Source: JAFMPW01 sp041743085 (GTDB lineage Bacteria; Bacteroidota; Bacteroidia; Flavobacteriales; Flavobacteriaceae). From it: a stretch of DNA of 64,000 bases. Under the pieces are notes generated by a model. That model was not told the origin of the DNA, made no database searches, and saw only the letters and a list, made by a program, of their open reading frames with translations. Below are positions 17,757-26,408 of this stretch, piece after piece (position 1 is the first letter of the stretch; each line of letters begins with the position of its first letter). Position numbers and translations under genes: made by a program. The stretch lies in the NCBI GenBank assembly GCA_041743085.1, contig JBGTNL010000033.1, positions 1 to 64,000 on the forward strand, given 5' to 3'.

Positions 17757-18427
17757 TCGATTGGGAACCCCTGATATTGACATTTAAACTGGCCATTTTA
17801 ACAACAGGTATCCTGTTCCTTGTGTCGATTCCGGTTGCTTATTGGTTGGCGTATTCAAAATCCAGAATTAAACCCATAATAGAAGCCTTTGTGAGCATGC
17901 CACTGGTGTTGCCTCCAACCGTGGTTGGTTTTTACTTGCTAGTTGCTTTTAGTCCCCGGAACTTTTTTGGAAGCTGGTTGGATGATTGGTTGGGGATACG
18001 ACTAATTTTTTCATTTGCCGGCCTTCTCGTTGCATCTGTCCTATATAGTTTTCCCTTTATGGTGCAGCCCATCCAATCCGGATTTTCGAGTTTGCCTGCT
18101 TCCTTAAAGGAAGCTTCGAGCGTTTTGGGAAAATCAAGGGTTACCACGCTTGTAAAAGTCCTACTCCCCAACATAAAATCGTCTATCCTAACAGGATGCA
18201 TCCTTTCTTTTGCACACACCGTAGGCGAGTTTGGTGTGGTCCTGATGATCGGAGGAAACATCCCGGGTAAAACCAAAGTAGCCTCAATTGCAATATACGA
18301 TGAGGTAGAAGCCCTCAATTATACAACGGCTAATACATATTCGTTGATACTTTTTCTCATAGCCTTTACTTTGTTATTGTCCATTTATTTTCTGAAGGGC
18401 GGGCATTCCAAAAAATTAGTTCCCTAA
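17753..18427 (+). CDS. modB: Molybdate ABC transporter permease
   Basis: A 224-residue inner-membrane permease with about five or six hydrophobic segments. The cytoplasmic EAA loop EASSVLGKSRVTTLVKVLLP (about residues 121-140) docks onto ModC. Motifs MPLVLPPTVVGFYLL near the N-terminus and GEFGVVLMIGGNIPGKT near the C-terminus are typical of ModB. The start overlaps the Mop-protein gene by 4 bp and modC follows 9 bp after the stop. It forms the homodimeric channel of the ModABC importer. Confidence 0.95.
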   Translation: MIDWEPLILTFKLAILTTGILFLVSIPVAYWLAYSKSRIKPIIEAFVSMPLVLPPTVVGFYLLVAFSPRNFFGSWLDDWLGIRLIFSFAGLLVASVLYSFPFMVQPIQSGFSSLPASLKEASSVLGKSRVTTLVKVLLPNIKSSILTGCILSFAHTVGEFGVVLMIGGNIPGKTKVASIAIYDEVEALNYTTANTYSLILFLIAFTLLLSIYFLKGGHSKKLVP

Positions 18428-18436
18428 GATAAAGAG

Positions 18437-19312
18437 ATGATAATAGTATCCATAACCAAAAAATTGGATTCCCCAACGGGAGATTTGTTACTCAAAGTGG
18501 ATTTGAGTGTAGAAAATGGAAAGGTAATCGCACTTTATGGGGAGTCAGGGGCAGGTAAAACCTCCATATTCCGCATGATGGCGGGATTGATGAAACCCGA
18601 TAAGGGGAAGATCATTGTTAACAATGAAACCTGGTTCGATTCTGATAAAAACATCAACCTAAGACCACAACAGCGCAAGGTTGGATTTATGTTCCAGGAT
18701 TATGCCCTTTTCCCCAATATGACCGTAAAAAAGAACCTGGAATTTGCCCTTGAAAAAGGGCAGGACAAAAGTACGATCAAAAAGTTGATCGGGATCATCG
18801 AACTACATGATCTGCAACTCAGAAACCCGGAAACACTGTCCGGCGGACAAAAACAGCGGGTAGCCCTGGCGAGAGCATTGGTAAATAGGCCTAAGATATT
18901 ATTGCTCGATGAGCCCCTTTCCGCCCTTGACATAAAAATGCGCTCAAAATTGCAGGACTATATCCTGAAAATTCATGATGAATTCCATCTGACCATTCTT
19001 TTGATCAGTCATGATGTTGGTGAGATCATCAAACTTTCTCAAAAAATAACCAGGTTGGAGAATGGAAAACTTGCTTCTCCGGAAAACCCTTTTTCTTTTT
19101 TCACTTCAAATAAAATAAGTGGAAAATATCAATTTGAAGGAGAAGTCATCGATATAAAAAAGGAGGATGTGGTCTTTATTGTTTCTTTACTAGCAGGAGG
19201 TAATGTCATCAAAATCATTGCTCAGGAATCGGACATAGCCGCCATTGCTAAAGGGGATAAAGTCATAGTTGCCTCCAAGGCATTTAATCCTATTTTATAT
19301 AAAATTCAGTAG
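18437..19312 (+). CDS. modC: Molybdate ABC transporter ATP-binding protein
   Basis: A 291-residue ATPase. Walker A is GESGAGKT (residues about 35-42), the Q-loop follows at MFQDYALFPNMTV, the signature is LSGGQKQR (about 135) and Walker B is ILLLDEPLSALD (about 155), with an H-loop in LLISHD. Residues about 230-290 form a C-terminal TOBE domain that probably binds the oxyanion and inhibits transport when it is abundant, as in other ModC. It is shorter than the E. coli protein (352 aa), leaving room for only one TOBE unit; the separate di-Mop protein may supply the rest. Last gene of the operon. Confidence 0.94.
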   Translation: MIIVSITKKLDSPTGDLLLKVDLSVENGKVIALYGESGAGKTSIFRMMAGLMKPDKGKIIVNNETWFDSDKNINLRPQQRKVGFMFQDYALFPNMTVKKNLEFALEKGQDKSTIKKLIGIIELHDLQLRNPETLSGGQKQRVALARALVNRPKILLLDEPLSALDIKMRSKLQDYILKIHDEFHLTILLISHDVGEIIKLSQKITRLENGKLASPENPFSFFTSNKISGKYQFEGEVIDIKKEDVVFIVSLLAGGNVIKIIAQESDIAAIAKGDKVIVASKAFNPILYKIQ

Positions 19313-19915
19313 AAAAAGCAACGATTTTATTTCGTCTGAGGCTCATGGCAATCGGGTTAGAAAAAGTCTACACGTACATAGTGGAAATTTGTCCATTTAT
19401 TGATCGATCACAACCCATTGGAAAAATCCCGGGCACCATTGCACCCTAGTATCCTTTTATTTCATTTGATTCAAACACAGGAAGGGTAAACAAATCACAG
19501 GGCGTTAAAGATTGATCAAAGGCTGTTTTTCCAAAAAAGTAGTGTATTGTAAAGCAGCGTCCCTTGTTTTTTCTTGGCTCGATTTGTTTACATTTTCAAA
19601 ATATGTCATTTCAAATGCTCCCCGGCTGTGCGCAGTTGCAAACTTCGGGGAGAGCTCTGGTTGCGAAGACATGTGCATTTGTACAACGGAATCCATCGAT
19701 TATTTATAAATAATATACTGATAGTTAATAACATATGGCCTGAATATTAAAAAATTAGCAAGCCCTATTTAGATTCCCGCTTTTGGGGGAATGACAAAAC
19801 AGCGGAACCCCGACGCTTAGCATGGGGGAATACTAACGATTTAATAATGTTTCATTTTAACAAAGTTTTAACCGACAAAGGTGTCACCTTAACCTATTTT
19901 TAATACCCACTCAAT
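19313..19915. other. Intergenic region between modC and a secreted protein gene
   Basis: About 600 bp without a credible gene. Two opposed open frames near 19505-19709 have no family features and mirror each other. It contains one truncated copy of a dispersed hairpin repeat at 19772-19840. Confidence 0.45.
19772..19840 (+). repeat. Truncated copy of a dispersed hairpin repeat
   Basis: GATTCCCGCTTTTGGGGGAA TGAC and the following GGAACCCCGACGC...GGGGGAATAC...CGAT match, with drift, the right half of the repeats at 56632-56700 and 53761-53833 (GATTCCCGCTTTTGCGGGAA; GGAAACCCCGCAGCAAGC; GGGGAATTC; CGAT). Two adjacent hairpins are implied. Confidence 0.65.
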
Positions 19916-20380
19916 ATGAATGTGATGAAAATCAACAAACACTACTTACTGGCTCTCATAGTTTCGCTGCTGTGCATACCGTTGGCAGAGGCCCAATATG
20001 GCTATGGGAATGGCTACTACGGCAGAAGAAGATCTGCCATACCACGCACTGAAGAGCCCGAGAAAAAGGTCGAGCCGCTTACCGCCGAAGAAATTGTTGC
20101 GAATGAAATGCCCAAACTTACTGAAGCTTTGGCACTAAATGATTTTGAACAGGCTGTAGTTTCCTCTATCCTTACCAAATACGTGCAGCAGAGTATTGAG
20201 CTGCAATTATTGAAGTTGGATGCTGACAAGACAAGGGAAGGGATGGAAAAAATTAGTGAAAATCAGAAAGCAGAACTACAGGCAGGACTTCCGGAAGATA
20301 AATTCAAGATCCTGGAGGAAATACAGAAAGAAGGTTACAAAAAGAGTAAAAAAAAGAAAAAGAAAAAATCTAAAGATTAA
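19916..20380 (+). CDS. Secreted hypothetical protein with lysine-rich tail
   Basis: A 154-residue protein with a signal peptide ending AEAQ. It continues with a Tyr/Gly/Arg-rich stretch YGYGNGYYGRRR, a Glu/Lys-rich helical middle (TEEPEKKVEPLTAEEIVANE) and a tail of about ten lysines (SKKKKKKKSKD). It resembles small periplasmic proteins conserved in Flavobacteriaceae without known function; the helical part is loosely similar to Spy/CpxP-like proteins, which is inference only. A strong terminator follows 50 bp after the stop. It is a single gene. Confidence 0.78.
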   Translation: MNVMKINKHYLLALIVSLLCIPLAEAQYGYGNGYYGRRRSAIPRTEEPEKKVEPLTAEEIVANEMPKLTEALALNDFEQAVVSSILTKYVQQSIELQLLKLDADKTREGMEKISENQKAELQAGLPEDKFKILEEIQKEGYKKSKKKKKKKSKD

Positions 20381-20430
20381 AAAGTGATGAATTTTGACTA
20401 AAACCGGGAGTTAGAAGATTTAATAAAATC

Positions 20431-20457
20431 AAAAGAAGCCGTCCGGCTTCTTTTTTT
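20431..20457 (+). terminator. Bidirectional terminator between convergent genes
   Basis: Ten-base arms AAAAGAAGCC and GGCTTCTTTT enclose the loop GTCC and are followed by T's. The stop of the minus-strand gene overlaps its right edge, so it can serve both genes. Confidence 0.88.
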
Positions 20458-20629
20458 ATCCGATGCGTTTGGCCCTTTTGGCCTCTCGTCTTTCTTTCCA
20501 AAGTTCTATAAGATTGCCCCCCAACCAGTATGGTACAACAAACATCAATAAAAACATCATCAGCCAGAATCCTATGGTCAGGATGGTTAAGAAGGCCAAA
20601 AATCCTAAATACTGGTCAAATTCGAACAT
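20456..20629 (-). CDS. Small single-span membrane protein
   Basis: A 57-residue protein with a long hydrophobic stretch FLAFLTILTIGFWLMMFLLM, followed by VVPYWLGGNLIELW and a basic end REAKRAKRIG. The start MFEFDQ at 20629 is chosen because an upstream ATG at 20650 falls inside a well-formed -7 box. No known family. It converges on the secreted protein gene to the left and diverges from fumC. Confidence 0.7.
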   Translation of the reverse strand: MFEFDQYLGFLAFLTILTIGFWLMMFLLMFVVPYWLGGNLIELWKERREAKRAKRIG

Positions 20630-20649
20630 AGTAGTATTTCTTTGTTTCA

Positions 20650-20681
20650 CAAAGATAGTTTGAAATGAGGAAATACTGCAA
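20650..20681 (-). promoter_or_regulatory. Bacteroidota-type promoter of the small membrane protein gene
   Basis: On the minus strand a TTG (complement of 20679-20681) is followed 21 bp later by TATCTTTG (complement of 20650-20657), agreeing with the TTG / TAnnTTTG consensus. The start codon lies 20 bp further. Confidence 0.65.
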
Positions 20682-20751
20682 ACGAAATTATAAAAATCTT
20701 ATCCCTCCCAAATTCTCCGAGGAGCTCCAGGGAAATATTTCCTTAAACCAC

Positions 20752-20759
20752 TACCTTTG
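20752..20759 (+). promoter_or_regulatory. -7 box of fumC
   Basis: TACCTTTG fits TAnnTTTG and ends 23 bp before the fumC ATG. The -33 region is poor. Confidence 0.45.
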
Positions 20760-20782
20760 TAACAATCAATTTACCGCAAATT

Positions 20783-22180
20783 ATGAGCTTTAGAACTGAG
20801 AAAGATACTATGGGCGAGGTAAAGGTGCCCGCTGATAAATATTGGGGTGCGCAAACTGAGCGTTCCAGGAACAATTTTAAGATCGGGCCGGAGGCTTCCA
20901 TGCCCCTGGATGTAATTTACGGCTTTGCATTTTTAAAAAAGGCGGCCGCATACACCAATCATGAGCTCGGAATACTTTCCCTGGAAAAACGCGATCTGAT
21001 AGCACAGGTTTGCGATGAAATTCTGGAGGGAAAGCACAATGACCAGTTTCCTCTTGTTATCTGGCAAACAGGTTCCGGGACCCAAAGCAATATGAATGTA
21101 AATGAGGTAATTGCCAACAGAGCACATGAGTTGGCCGGTAAGACAATTGGAGAAGGTGAAAAAACGATCCAACCTAATGATGACGTAAACAAGTCCCAGT
21201 CCTCCAATGATACCTTCCCCACAGGAATGCATATCGCAGCATACAAGAAAATTGTAGAGGTCACCATACCCGGAATTTCCCAATTAAGGGACACCTTGAA
21301 TAAAAAGGTGAAGGACTTTTGTAATGTGGTTAAAATTGGCCGTACGCATTTAATGGATGCCACCCCCCTGACGCTGGGGCAGGAATTTTCAGGTTATGCC
21401 TCGCAATTAGACCATGGTATTAGGGCATTGGAAAACACTCTGGAGCATCTAAGCGAATTAGCCCTAGGAGGAACCGCCGTTGGGACAGGCCTGAATGCCC
21501 CAAAAGGATATGATGTTCTCGTTGCCAGATACATTGCTGAATTTACCGGTTTGCCCTTTAAAACCGCTGAAAATAAATTTGAAGCGCTCGCTGCCCACGA
21601 TGCCCTGATTGAAAGTCACGGTGCTTTAAAGCAACTGGCTGTTTCCCTGAATAAAATCGCCAATGATATACGGATGATGGCCTCAGGGCCAAGATCGGGA
21701 ATCGGAGAAATCAGTATCCCTGCCAATGAACCCGGGAGTTCTATCATGCCTGGCAAGGTAAATCCCACCCAATGCGAATCGCTTACAATGGTGTGTGCAC
21801 AGGTTATGGGTAATGATGTTGCATTAACCATTGGAGGCACCCAGGGGCATTATGAACTTAATGTCTTTAAGCCCATGATGGCCGCCAACATTCTTCAATC
21901 CGCTCAATTGCTGGGAGACGCCTGTGTAAGCTTTGATATCAACTGTGCCTCAGGTATTGAGCCCAATAAAGCGGTTATCAAAGAACTGCTCAACAACTCT
22001 TTAATGCTTGTGACCGCATTAAACACAAAAATAGGTTACTACAAGGCGGCAGAAATAGCGAACACGGCCCATAAAAATGGAACAACTCTAAAAGAAGAAG
22101 CAATTAATTTGGGGTATGTAACGGCCGAAGAATACGATAAATGGGTAAAACCGGAAGATATGGTCGGAGGCTTGAAATAA
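20783..22180 (+). CDS. fumC: Class II fumarate hydratase
   Basis: A 465-residue, iron-free fumarase that interconverts fumarate and L-malate in the TCA cycle. The superfamily signature GSSIMPGKVNP is present, as are the active-site segments WQTGSGTQSNMNVNEV, SSNDTFPTGMH and GRTHLMDATPLTLGQE, and TAVGTGLNAPKGYD. Length is as expected for FumC. Related aspartase and argininosuccinate lyase are excluded by the fumarase-type motifs and full-length match. It is a single gene with its own promoter and a hairpin terminator downstream. Confidence 0.97.
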   Translation: MSFRTEKDTMGEVKVPADKYWGAQTERSRNNFKIGPEASMPLDVIYGFAFLKKAAAYTNHELGILSLEKRDLIAQVCDEILEGKHNDQFPLVIWQTGSGTQSNMNVNEVIANRAHELAGKTIGEGEKTIQPNDDVNKSQSSNDTFPTGMHIAAYKKIVEVTIPGISQLRDTLNKKVKDFCNVVKIGRTHLMDATPLTLGQEFSGYASQLDHGIRALENTLEHLSELALGGTAVGTGLNAPKGYDVLVARYIAEFTGLPFKTAENKFEALAAHDALIESHGALKQLAVSLNKIANDIRMMASGPRSGIGEISIPANEPGSSIMPGKVNPTQCESLTMVCAQVMGNDVALTIGGTQGHYELNVFKPMMAANILQSAQLLGDACVSFDINCASGIEPNKAVIKELLNNSLMLVTALNTKIGYYKAAEIANTAHKNGTTLKEEAINLGYVTAEEYDKWVKPEDMVGGLK

Positions 22181-22268
22181 AGGAGAGGTAAATCGGAAAC
22201 CCCGCCCGTATCCGAACGGTACGTTCGGGGGGGCCTAGGCAAAGCCATAGGGGAATTACTTAGATTAA
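22181..22268 (+). repeat. Dispersed hairpin repeat after fumC
   Basis: The stretch GGAAACCCCGCCCGTATCCG...TTCGGGGGGGCCTAGGC...GGGGAATTACTTAGATTAA is a close relative of 37580-37661, and shares the GGAAACC...GGGAATT...GATTAA frame with the repeats ending at 53836 and 56703. Confidence 0.6.
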
Positions 22269-22269
22269 G

Positions 22270-22294
22270 AAGGGGATGCGAAGCGCATCCCCTT
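22270..22294. terminator. Convergent terminator hairpin
   Basis: Perfect 11-bp arms AAGGGGATGCG and CGCATCCCCTT enclose the loop AAG between fumC and the minus-strand gene ending at 22315. T-runs are poor on both strands. Confidence 0.6.
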
Positions 22295-22314
22295 ACAAAT
22301 GGAATAGTGTTTAT

Positions 22315-23202
22315 TTATTTTAAAGCGAACTTAGAAGTTCCCAATAATTTCAATCTTTCGTCATAAACGTTTACCATGTAATTTCCTTCCTGGAAGTCTC
22401 CTGAAGGTTTGTTGATGTAATCACAAACATCCAGATTCTTGTTCTCATAGTAAAAATTTGTTCCCTTGCTGTAGCTTACAGAAGCACCTTCATCGTTTGA
22501 TTTGCTGGTACCTCCACCAAGAATATTTCCCTGCGGATCCAGAACTTCTATTAAAAATTCCCTGTCACCGGCTTCAGCGATTACGTTATCGGCCACCGTA
22601 AAGCATATTTTAAATTTATCCGTTGACCTGGCGCGTGAAGTTGAAACCAACTTTCCACTGTTACGTTCTTTCACGGCATCCACGGAAAACTTTGACAAAT
22701 TCAATGCAGAACCTCTTTCTACCGCATCTGCCAATTGCGTGTTTTGAACAACCAAAGAATCGGTAAATACAGTTTGTTTCTCCAGCTCCACAAAAGTACT
22801 GTCTCGCTGCATAGCGATCAGGCTATTTGATTGGGTCAAAGAATCGACTTGGGCCAGTAATTGCTCTCTTTCCTTCTTAAGGATATTGACCTGATTTCTG
22901 TACCTTCTAAGTGAACCGAGGTCGGCTTTCATTGTCTTAACAGAATCAAGGTATTTAGCAATATTATCCCTGGCGGCAATCAATTCCTCGTTGGTGGCAT
23001 TACTTTCAAGAATAGCCTTGTCATATTCGGACTTTAAGCTATTTAAGTCTTCTACCACCAATTCCTTTTCCTGGGTTAGCATTGTAGTCGTCTTCTTTTT
23101 ATCCTGATAAAGACTTACAGTGTAGATGATGGTTCCCAACAGAACTACCGCTAATAATCCTGCTATTACCTTCAATCCGTTGTTACTTTTCGTTTCAGTC
23201 AT
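22315..23202 (-). CDS. Membrane-anchored coiled-coil protein of unknown function
   Basis: A 295-residue protein with one N-terminal membrane anchor (VIAGLLAVVLLGTIIYTVSLY), a coiled coil over about residues 40-165 rich in Glu, Lys, Leu and Ser, and a C-terminal beta-rich domain of about 110 residues (KFKICFTVADNVIAEAGDREF; GNYMVNVYDERLKLLGTSKF). It resembles conserved proteins of Flavobacteriaceae sometimes loosely named chromosome-partition-like because of the coiled coil; there is no ATPase motif to support that. The topology suggests a short cytoplasmic end and a periplasmic body. Confidence 0.82.
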   Translation of the reverse strand: MTETKSNNGLKVIAGLLAVVLLGTIIYTVSLYQDKKKTTTMLTQEKELVVEDLNSLKSEYDKAILESNATNEELIAARDNIAKYLDSVKTMKADLGSLRRYRNQVNILKKEREQLLAQVDSLTQSNSLIAMQRDSTFVELEKQTVFTDSLVVQNTQLADAVERGSALNLSKFSVDAVKERNSGKLVSTSRARSTDKFKICFTVADNVIAEAGDREFLIEVLDPQGNILGGGTSKSNDEGASVSYSKGTNFYYENKNLDVCDYINKPSGDFQEGNYMVNVYDERLKLLGTSKFALK

Positions 23203-23411
23203 AATGTTAAAAATTAATTAACTTTTAATTTGTTAATGTATTTGTTCGTATCAGTCTATATACGGTTTATCTAATCTTTTAGATTTTTTGGATTGAAAAA
23301 AATCGCTATATCACACACTCAACTCGAACCAAACCTTAACTTTAAGGTCTGTAAACAACCGAAAGGCAGTAAATTGGGTCCATCGAGGGCATTCAACGAA
23401 AAAATAATCAA

Positions 23412-24203
23412 ATGAAAAAGACATTAAGTACGGTATTAAGCTGTTGTATTGTTGCCTTCGCATGCAAGGAAGCACCAAAAAAGACACCTATCGGTGACAC
23501 AGCACGGGGAAAACCCATTGAAAAAGAAAATCCCGAATTACAGGTTAAAGCTATTGAACACGCCACGGCAGTTCTGGAATGGGGAGACAACACTATTTAT
23601 GTGGATCCGGTGGGTGGTGCAAAAGCTTTTGAGGGTCAAAAACAACCTGATCTGATTCTCATTACAGACATCCACGGTGATCATTTAAGCATTGAAACCC
23701 TGCAGGAATTACATACGGAGAAAGCGAAAATAATAGTGCCACAGGCTGTTGCAGATAAACTGCCCAAAGAATTTGCACCGCAAATAGATGTCCTTGCCAA
23801 CGGGGATACCAAAGAAAGGTATGGGATAACGGTTGAAGCCATTCCCATGTATAATCTTCGTGAGGAGGCTAAGGACTTTCATACGAAGGGCCGTGGCAAT
23901 GGTTATATACTGAGTCTGGGTGATCAACGCGTATATTTTTCGGGGGATACCGAAGACATTTCCGAAATGAGAGCAATAAAAAACATTGACAAGGCTTTTA
24001 TCTGCATGAACCTTCCCTATACCATGCCAGTGGAAAGCGCGGCCGATGCCGTACTCGAATTTCAACCGAAGGAAGTATATCCTTATCACTATAGAGGGAA
24101 ACCCGATGTTAGTGACGTGGGTAAATTCAAGGAATTGGTCAATGCCGGAAATCCGGATATTGAAGTAGTGCAACTGGATTGGTATCCGAATGATGATTAT
24201 TAA
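23412..24203 (+). CDS. Lipoprotein of the metallo-beta-lactamase fold (UlaG/UPF0173-like hydrolase)
   Basis: A 263-residue protein with a lipoprotein signal (VAFAC, Cys about residue 18). The metal-binding motif lies in LILITDIHGDHLSIETL, further ligands in VYFSGDTEDI and in YPYHYRG near the C-terminus. The pattern is that of the lactonase-like metallo-hydrolases (UlaG, UPF0173) rather than of true beta-lactamases. Being a lipoprotein it acts outside the cytoplasm; the substrate is unknown. A cytoplasmic relative is encoded at 37658-38338. Confidence 0.85.
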   Translation: MKKTLSTVLSCCIVAFACKEAPKKTPIGDTARGKPIEKENPELQVKAIEHATAVLEWGDNTIYVDPVGGAKAFEGQKQPDLILITDIHGDHLSIETLQELHTEKAKIIVPQAVADKLPKEFAPQIDVLANGDTKERYGITVEAIPMYNLREEAKDFHTKGRGNGYILSLGDQRVYFSGDTEDISEMRAIKNIDKAFICMNLPYTMPVESAADAVLEFQPKEVYPYHYRGKPDVSDVGKFKELVNAGNPDIEVVQLDWYPNDDY

Positions 24204-24213
24204 TGTTGGGTGC

Positions 24214-24259
24214 TAGAGGTTAGAGGTTAGAGGTTAGAGGTTAGAGGTTAGAGGTTAGA
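24214..24259 (+). repeat. 7-bp tandem repeat (TAGAGGT, 6.6 copies)
   Basis: Six perfect TAGAGGT units followed by TAGA, directly after the metallo-hydrolase stop. It does not code for anything recognisable. Confidence 0.95.
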
Positions 24260-24331
24260 AAAATAAAATATTAAATGTGCTTTTATTCTAAGAGTTAGTT
24301 AGCAAAAGAAATACGAAATCCAAATCTGAAA

Positions 24332-26023
24332 TCAGCGTATTAACTTCTTGTACTTTATACGTTTAGGGATCATATCTCCTCCCAGTCGTTTTTTCTTATT
24401 TTCCTCGTAATCGGAGAACGATCCTTCAAAGAAATAGACCTGGGAATTCCCTTCAAAGGCAAGTATATGTGTACATATCCTGTCCAGAAACCACCTGTCG
24501 TGCGAAATGACCGCGGCACAGCCGGCAAAATTTTCCAGGCCTTCTTCCAATGCCCTCAGGGTATTGACATCCAAGTCATTGGTTGGCTCGTCCAATAACA
24601 GCACGTTGCCTTCCTCCTTCAATGTCATCGCCAAATGAAGTCTGTTGCGTTCCCCACCGGAAAGCATACTTACCTTTTTGTTCTGTTCGCTTCCCGAAAA
24701 ATTAAATCTGCTGAGATAGGCACGGGAATTTACCTGCCTTCCGCCCATCATGATCAATTCCTGCCCGCCACTAAAATTCTCCCATATTGTTTTGTCGACA
24801 TTGATATTGGCGTGACTTTGATCCACGTAGGCGATCTTAGCCGTCTCACCCACCTTAAATTCACCGCCATCCGGGTTTTCCTCCCCCATGATCATCCTGA
24901 AAATCGTTGTCTTGCCAGCTCCGTTAGGTCCTATGATCCCCACTATGCCGGCTTGAGGTAGCCTGAAATTCAAATCTTCATAAAGCAGTTTATCGCCGTA
25001 TGCTTTACTCACTCCGGTAGCCTCAATGACATTTGTTCCCAATCTTGGGCCATTGGGGATATAGATCTCAAGTTTTTCGTCTAACTTCTTTTGATCCTGG
25101 CTCATCAATTTGTCATAATTATTGAGTCGCGCTTTTTGCTTCGCCTGCCTGCCTTTCGTTCCCTGACGTACCCATTCCAACTCTCTTTCGAGCGTTTTTT
25201 GTCTTTTCCCTGCCTGCTTTTGTTCCTGCGCAAGACGTTTTGACTTTTGATCCAACCAGCCAGAATAGTTGCCCTTCCAGGGAATACCCTCTCCCCTGTC
25301 GAGCTCCAATATCCACCCGGCGACATTATCCAGGAAATACCTGTCGTGGGTAACCGCAATGACGGTTCCCTTATATCGTGCCAAATGATGTTCCAGCCAA
25401 TGAACAGATTCTGCATCCAGGTGGTTGGTCGGTTCGTCTAACAACAGGATTTCCGGTTCCTGTAGCAATAAACGGCAAAGCGCCACCCGTCTTCGCTCGC
25501 CACCTGAAAGCACGGAAATTCTCTTATCCGGTTCCGGCGTTCTAAGAGCGTCCATTGCTATTTCCAATTTGGTATCCAGTTCCCAGGCGTTAGAGGCGTC
25601 TATTTTATCCTGAATTTCTGCCTGTTTATCCATAAGTTTTTGCATCTTATTGGCATCCTCGTAAACTTCGGGCAACGCAAACATGTCGTTTATCTTATTG
25701 TATTCATCCAGGATGGCAACCGTCTCTCCTACCCCTTCCTTTACAATGTCCAAAACGGTTTTATCTTCATCTAGTTTTGGTTCCTGTGCCAGGTGACCCA
25801 CTTTGTAACCCGGGGAAAAAACAACATCCCCCTGGTAATTTTTGTCTTCTCCTGCAATGATCCTAAGTACCGTAGACTTACCGGAACCATTTAAACCAAG
25901 TATCCCGATCTTGGCACCGTAAAAAAAGCTTAAGTAAATGTTTTTTATCACCGGCGTATTGGCATTTTTATAGGTCTTTGTCACCCCGGACATCGAGAAG
26001 ATTACCTTCTTATCATCACTCAT
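24332..26023 (-). CDS. ettA: Energy-dependent translational throttle protein (ABC-F ATPase)
   Basis: A 563-residue ABC-F protein with two ATPase domains. Walker A GLNGSGKST (about 41) and GPNGAGKTT (about 355); signatures LSGGERRRVAL and LSGGERNRLHL; Walker B LLLDEPTNHLD and LLLDEPTNDLD. The linker between them is strongly charged (KQAGKRQKTLERELEWVRQG) and carries the arm that reaches ribosomal sites. EttA binds the ribosomal E site and couples the first steps of elongation to ATP/ADP level. The gene is a single transcription unit. Confidence 0.95.
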   Translation of the reverse strand: MSDDKKVIFSMSGVTKTYKNANTPVIKNIYLSFFYGAKIGILGLNGSGKSTVLRIIAGEDKNYQGDVVFSPGYKVGHLAQEPKLDEDKTVLDIVKEGVGETVAILDEYNKINDMFALPEVYEDANKMQKLMDKQAEIQDKIDASNAWELDTKLEIAMDALRTPEPDKRISVLSGGERRRVALCRLLLQEPEILLLDEPTNHLDAESVHWLEHHLARYKGTVIAVTHDRYFLDNVAGWILELDRGEGIPWKGNYSGWLDQKSKRLAQEQKQAGKRQKTLERELEWVRQGTKGRQAKQKARLNNYDKLMSQDQKKLDEKLEIYIPNGPRLGTNVIEATGVSKAYGDKLLYEDLNFRLPQAGIVGIIGPNGAGKTTIFRMIMGEENPDGGEFKVGETAKIAYVDQSHANINVDKTIWENFSGGQELIMMGGRQVNSRAYLSRFNFSGSEQNKKVSMLSGGERNRLHLAMTLKEEGNVLLLDEPTNDLDVNTLRALEEGLENFAGCAAVISHDRWFLDRICTHILAFEGNSQVYFFEGSFSDYEENKKKRLGGDMIPKRIKYKKLIR

Positions 26024-26161
26024 GTTCTTCTTAGTTCTAGTAAGTTATTTTATGTAGAATGCCTTCAGCCATTCTTGGAAAAAGGAGCACGGTTTCTTGT
26101 TTCAAGGGAGCTAAAATACTCCCTCTTTCGTACGGATCTTAAACATGAAAGCTTTAACTTT

Positions 26162-26344
26162 TTAAACCCTCCCCTTAAGGGCGTTAAAAACCCATGCGAT
26201 TGCAAAGAAGCCCACTCCCACCGCGGCAAATCCCCAGCCGGCGACATCGTCATACCTGAATGCCCCCAGTGCCATCAGCCCAAGGCCAACAATAATCATA
26301 ATAAATGTGGCCCATGCCAATACGGTATTTTTGTTCATTCCCAT
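26162..26344 (-). CDS. CAL67264 family small membrane protein
   Basis: A 60-residue protein with two membrane spans (VLAWATFIMIIVGLGLMALGA and GWGFAAVGVGFFAIAWVF) joined by FRYDDVA. It matches, from memory, the small conserved CAL67264 family of Flavobacteriia. Function unknown. It lies between ettA and an oxidoreductase gene, all on the minus strand. Confidence 0.88.
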   Translation of the reverse strand: MGMNKNTVLAWATFIMIIVGLGLMALGAFRYDDVAGWGFAAVGVGFFAIAWVFNALKGRV

Positions 26345-26408
26345 TTTTGGGTGGTTTAGGTGAATCTCAAATATCGTAAATTTTCAAAGAATTTTTAACT
26401 GCTTCCAA

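Noticed and set aside
19505..19709. Two opposed small genes between modC and the secreted protein
   Set aside because: The frames mirror one another, lack a family match and show no promoter or ribosome binding site.
24214..24259. Possible CRISPR-like array
   Set aside because: The unit is only 7 bp without spacers; it is a simple tandem repeat.
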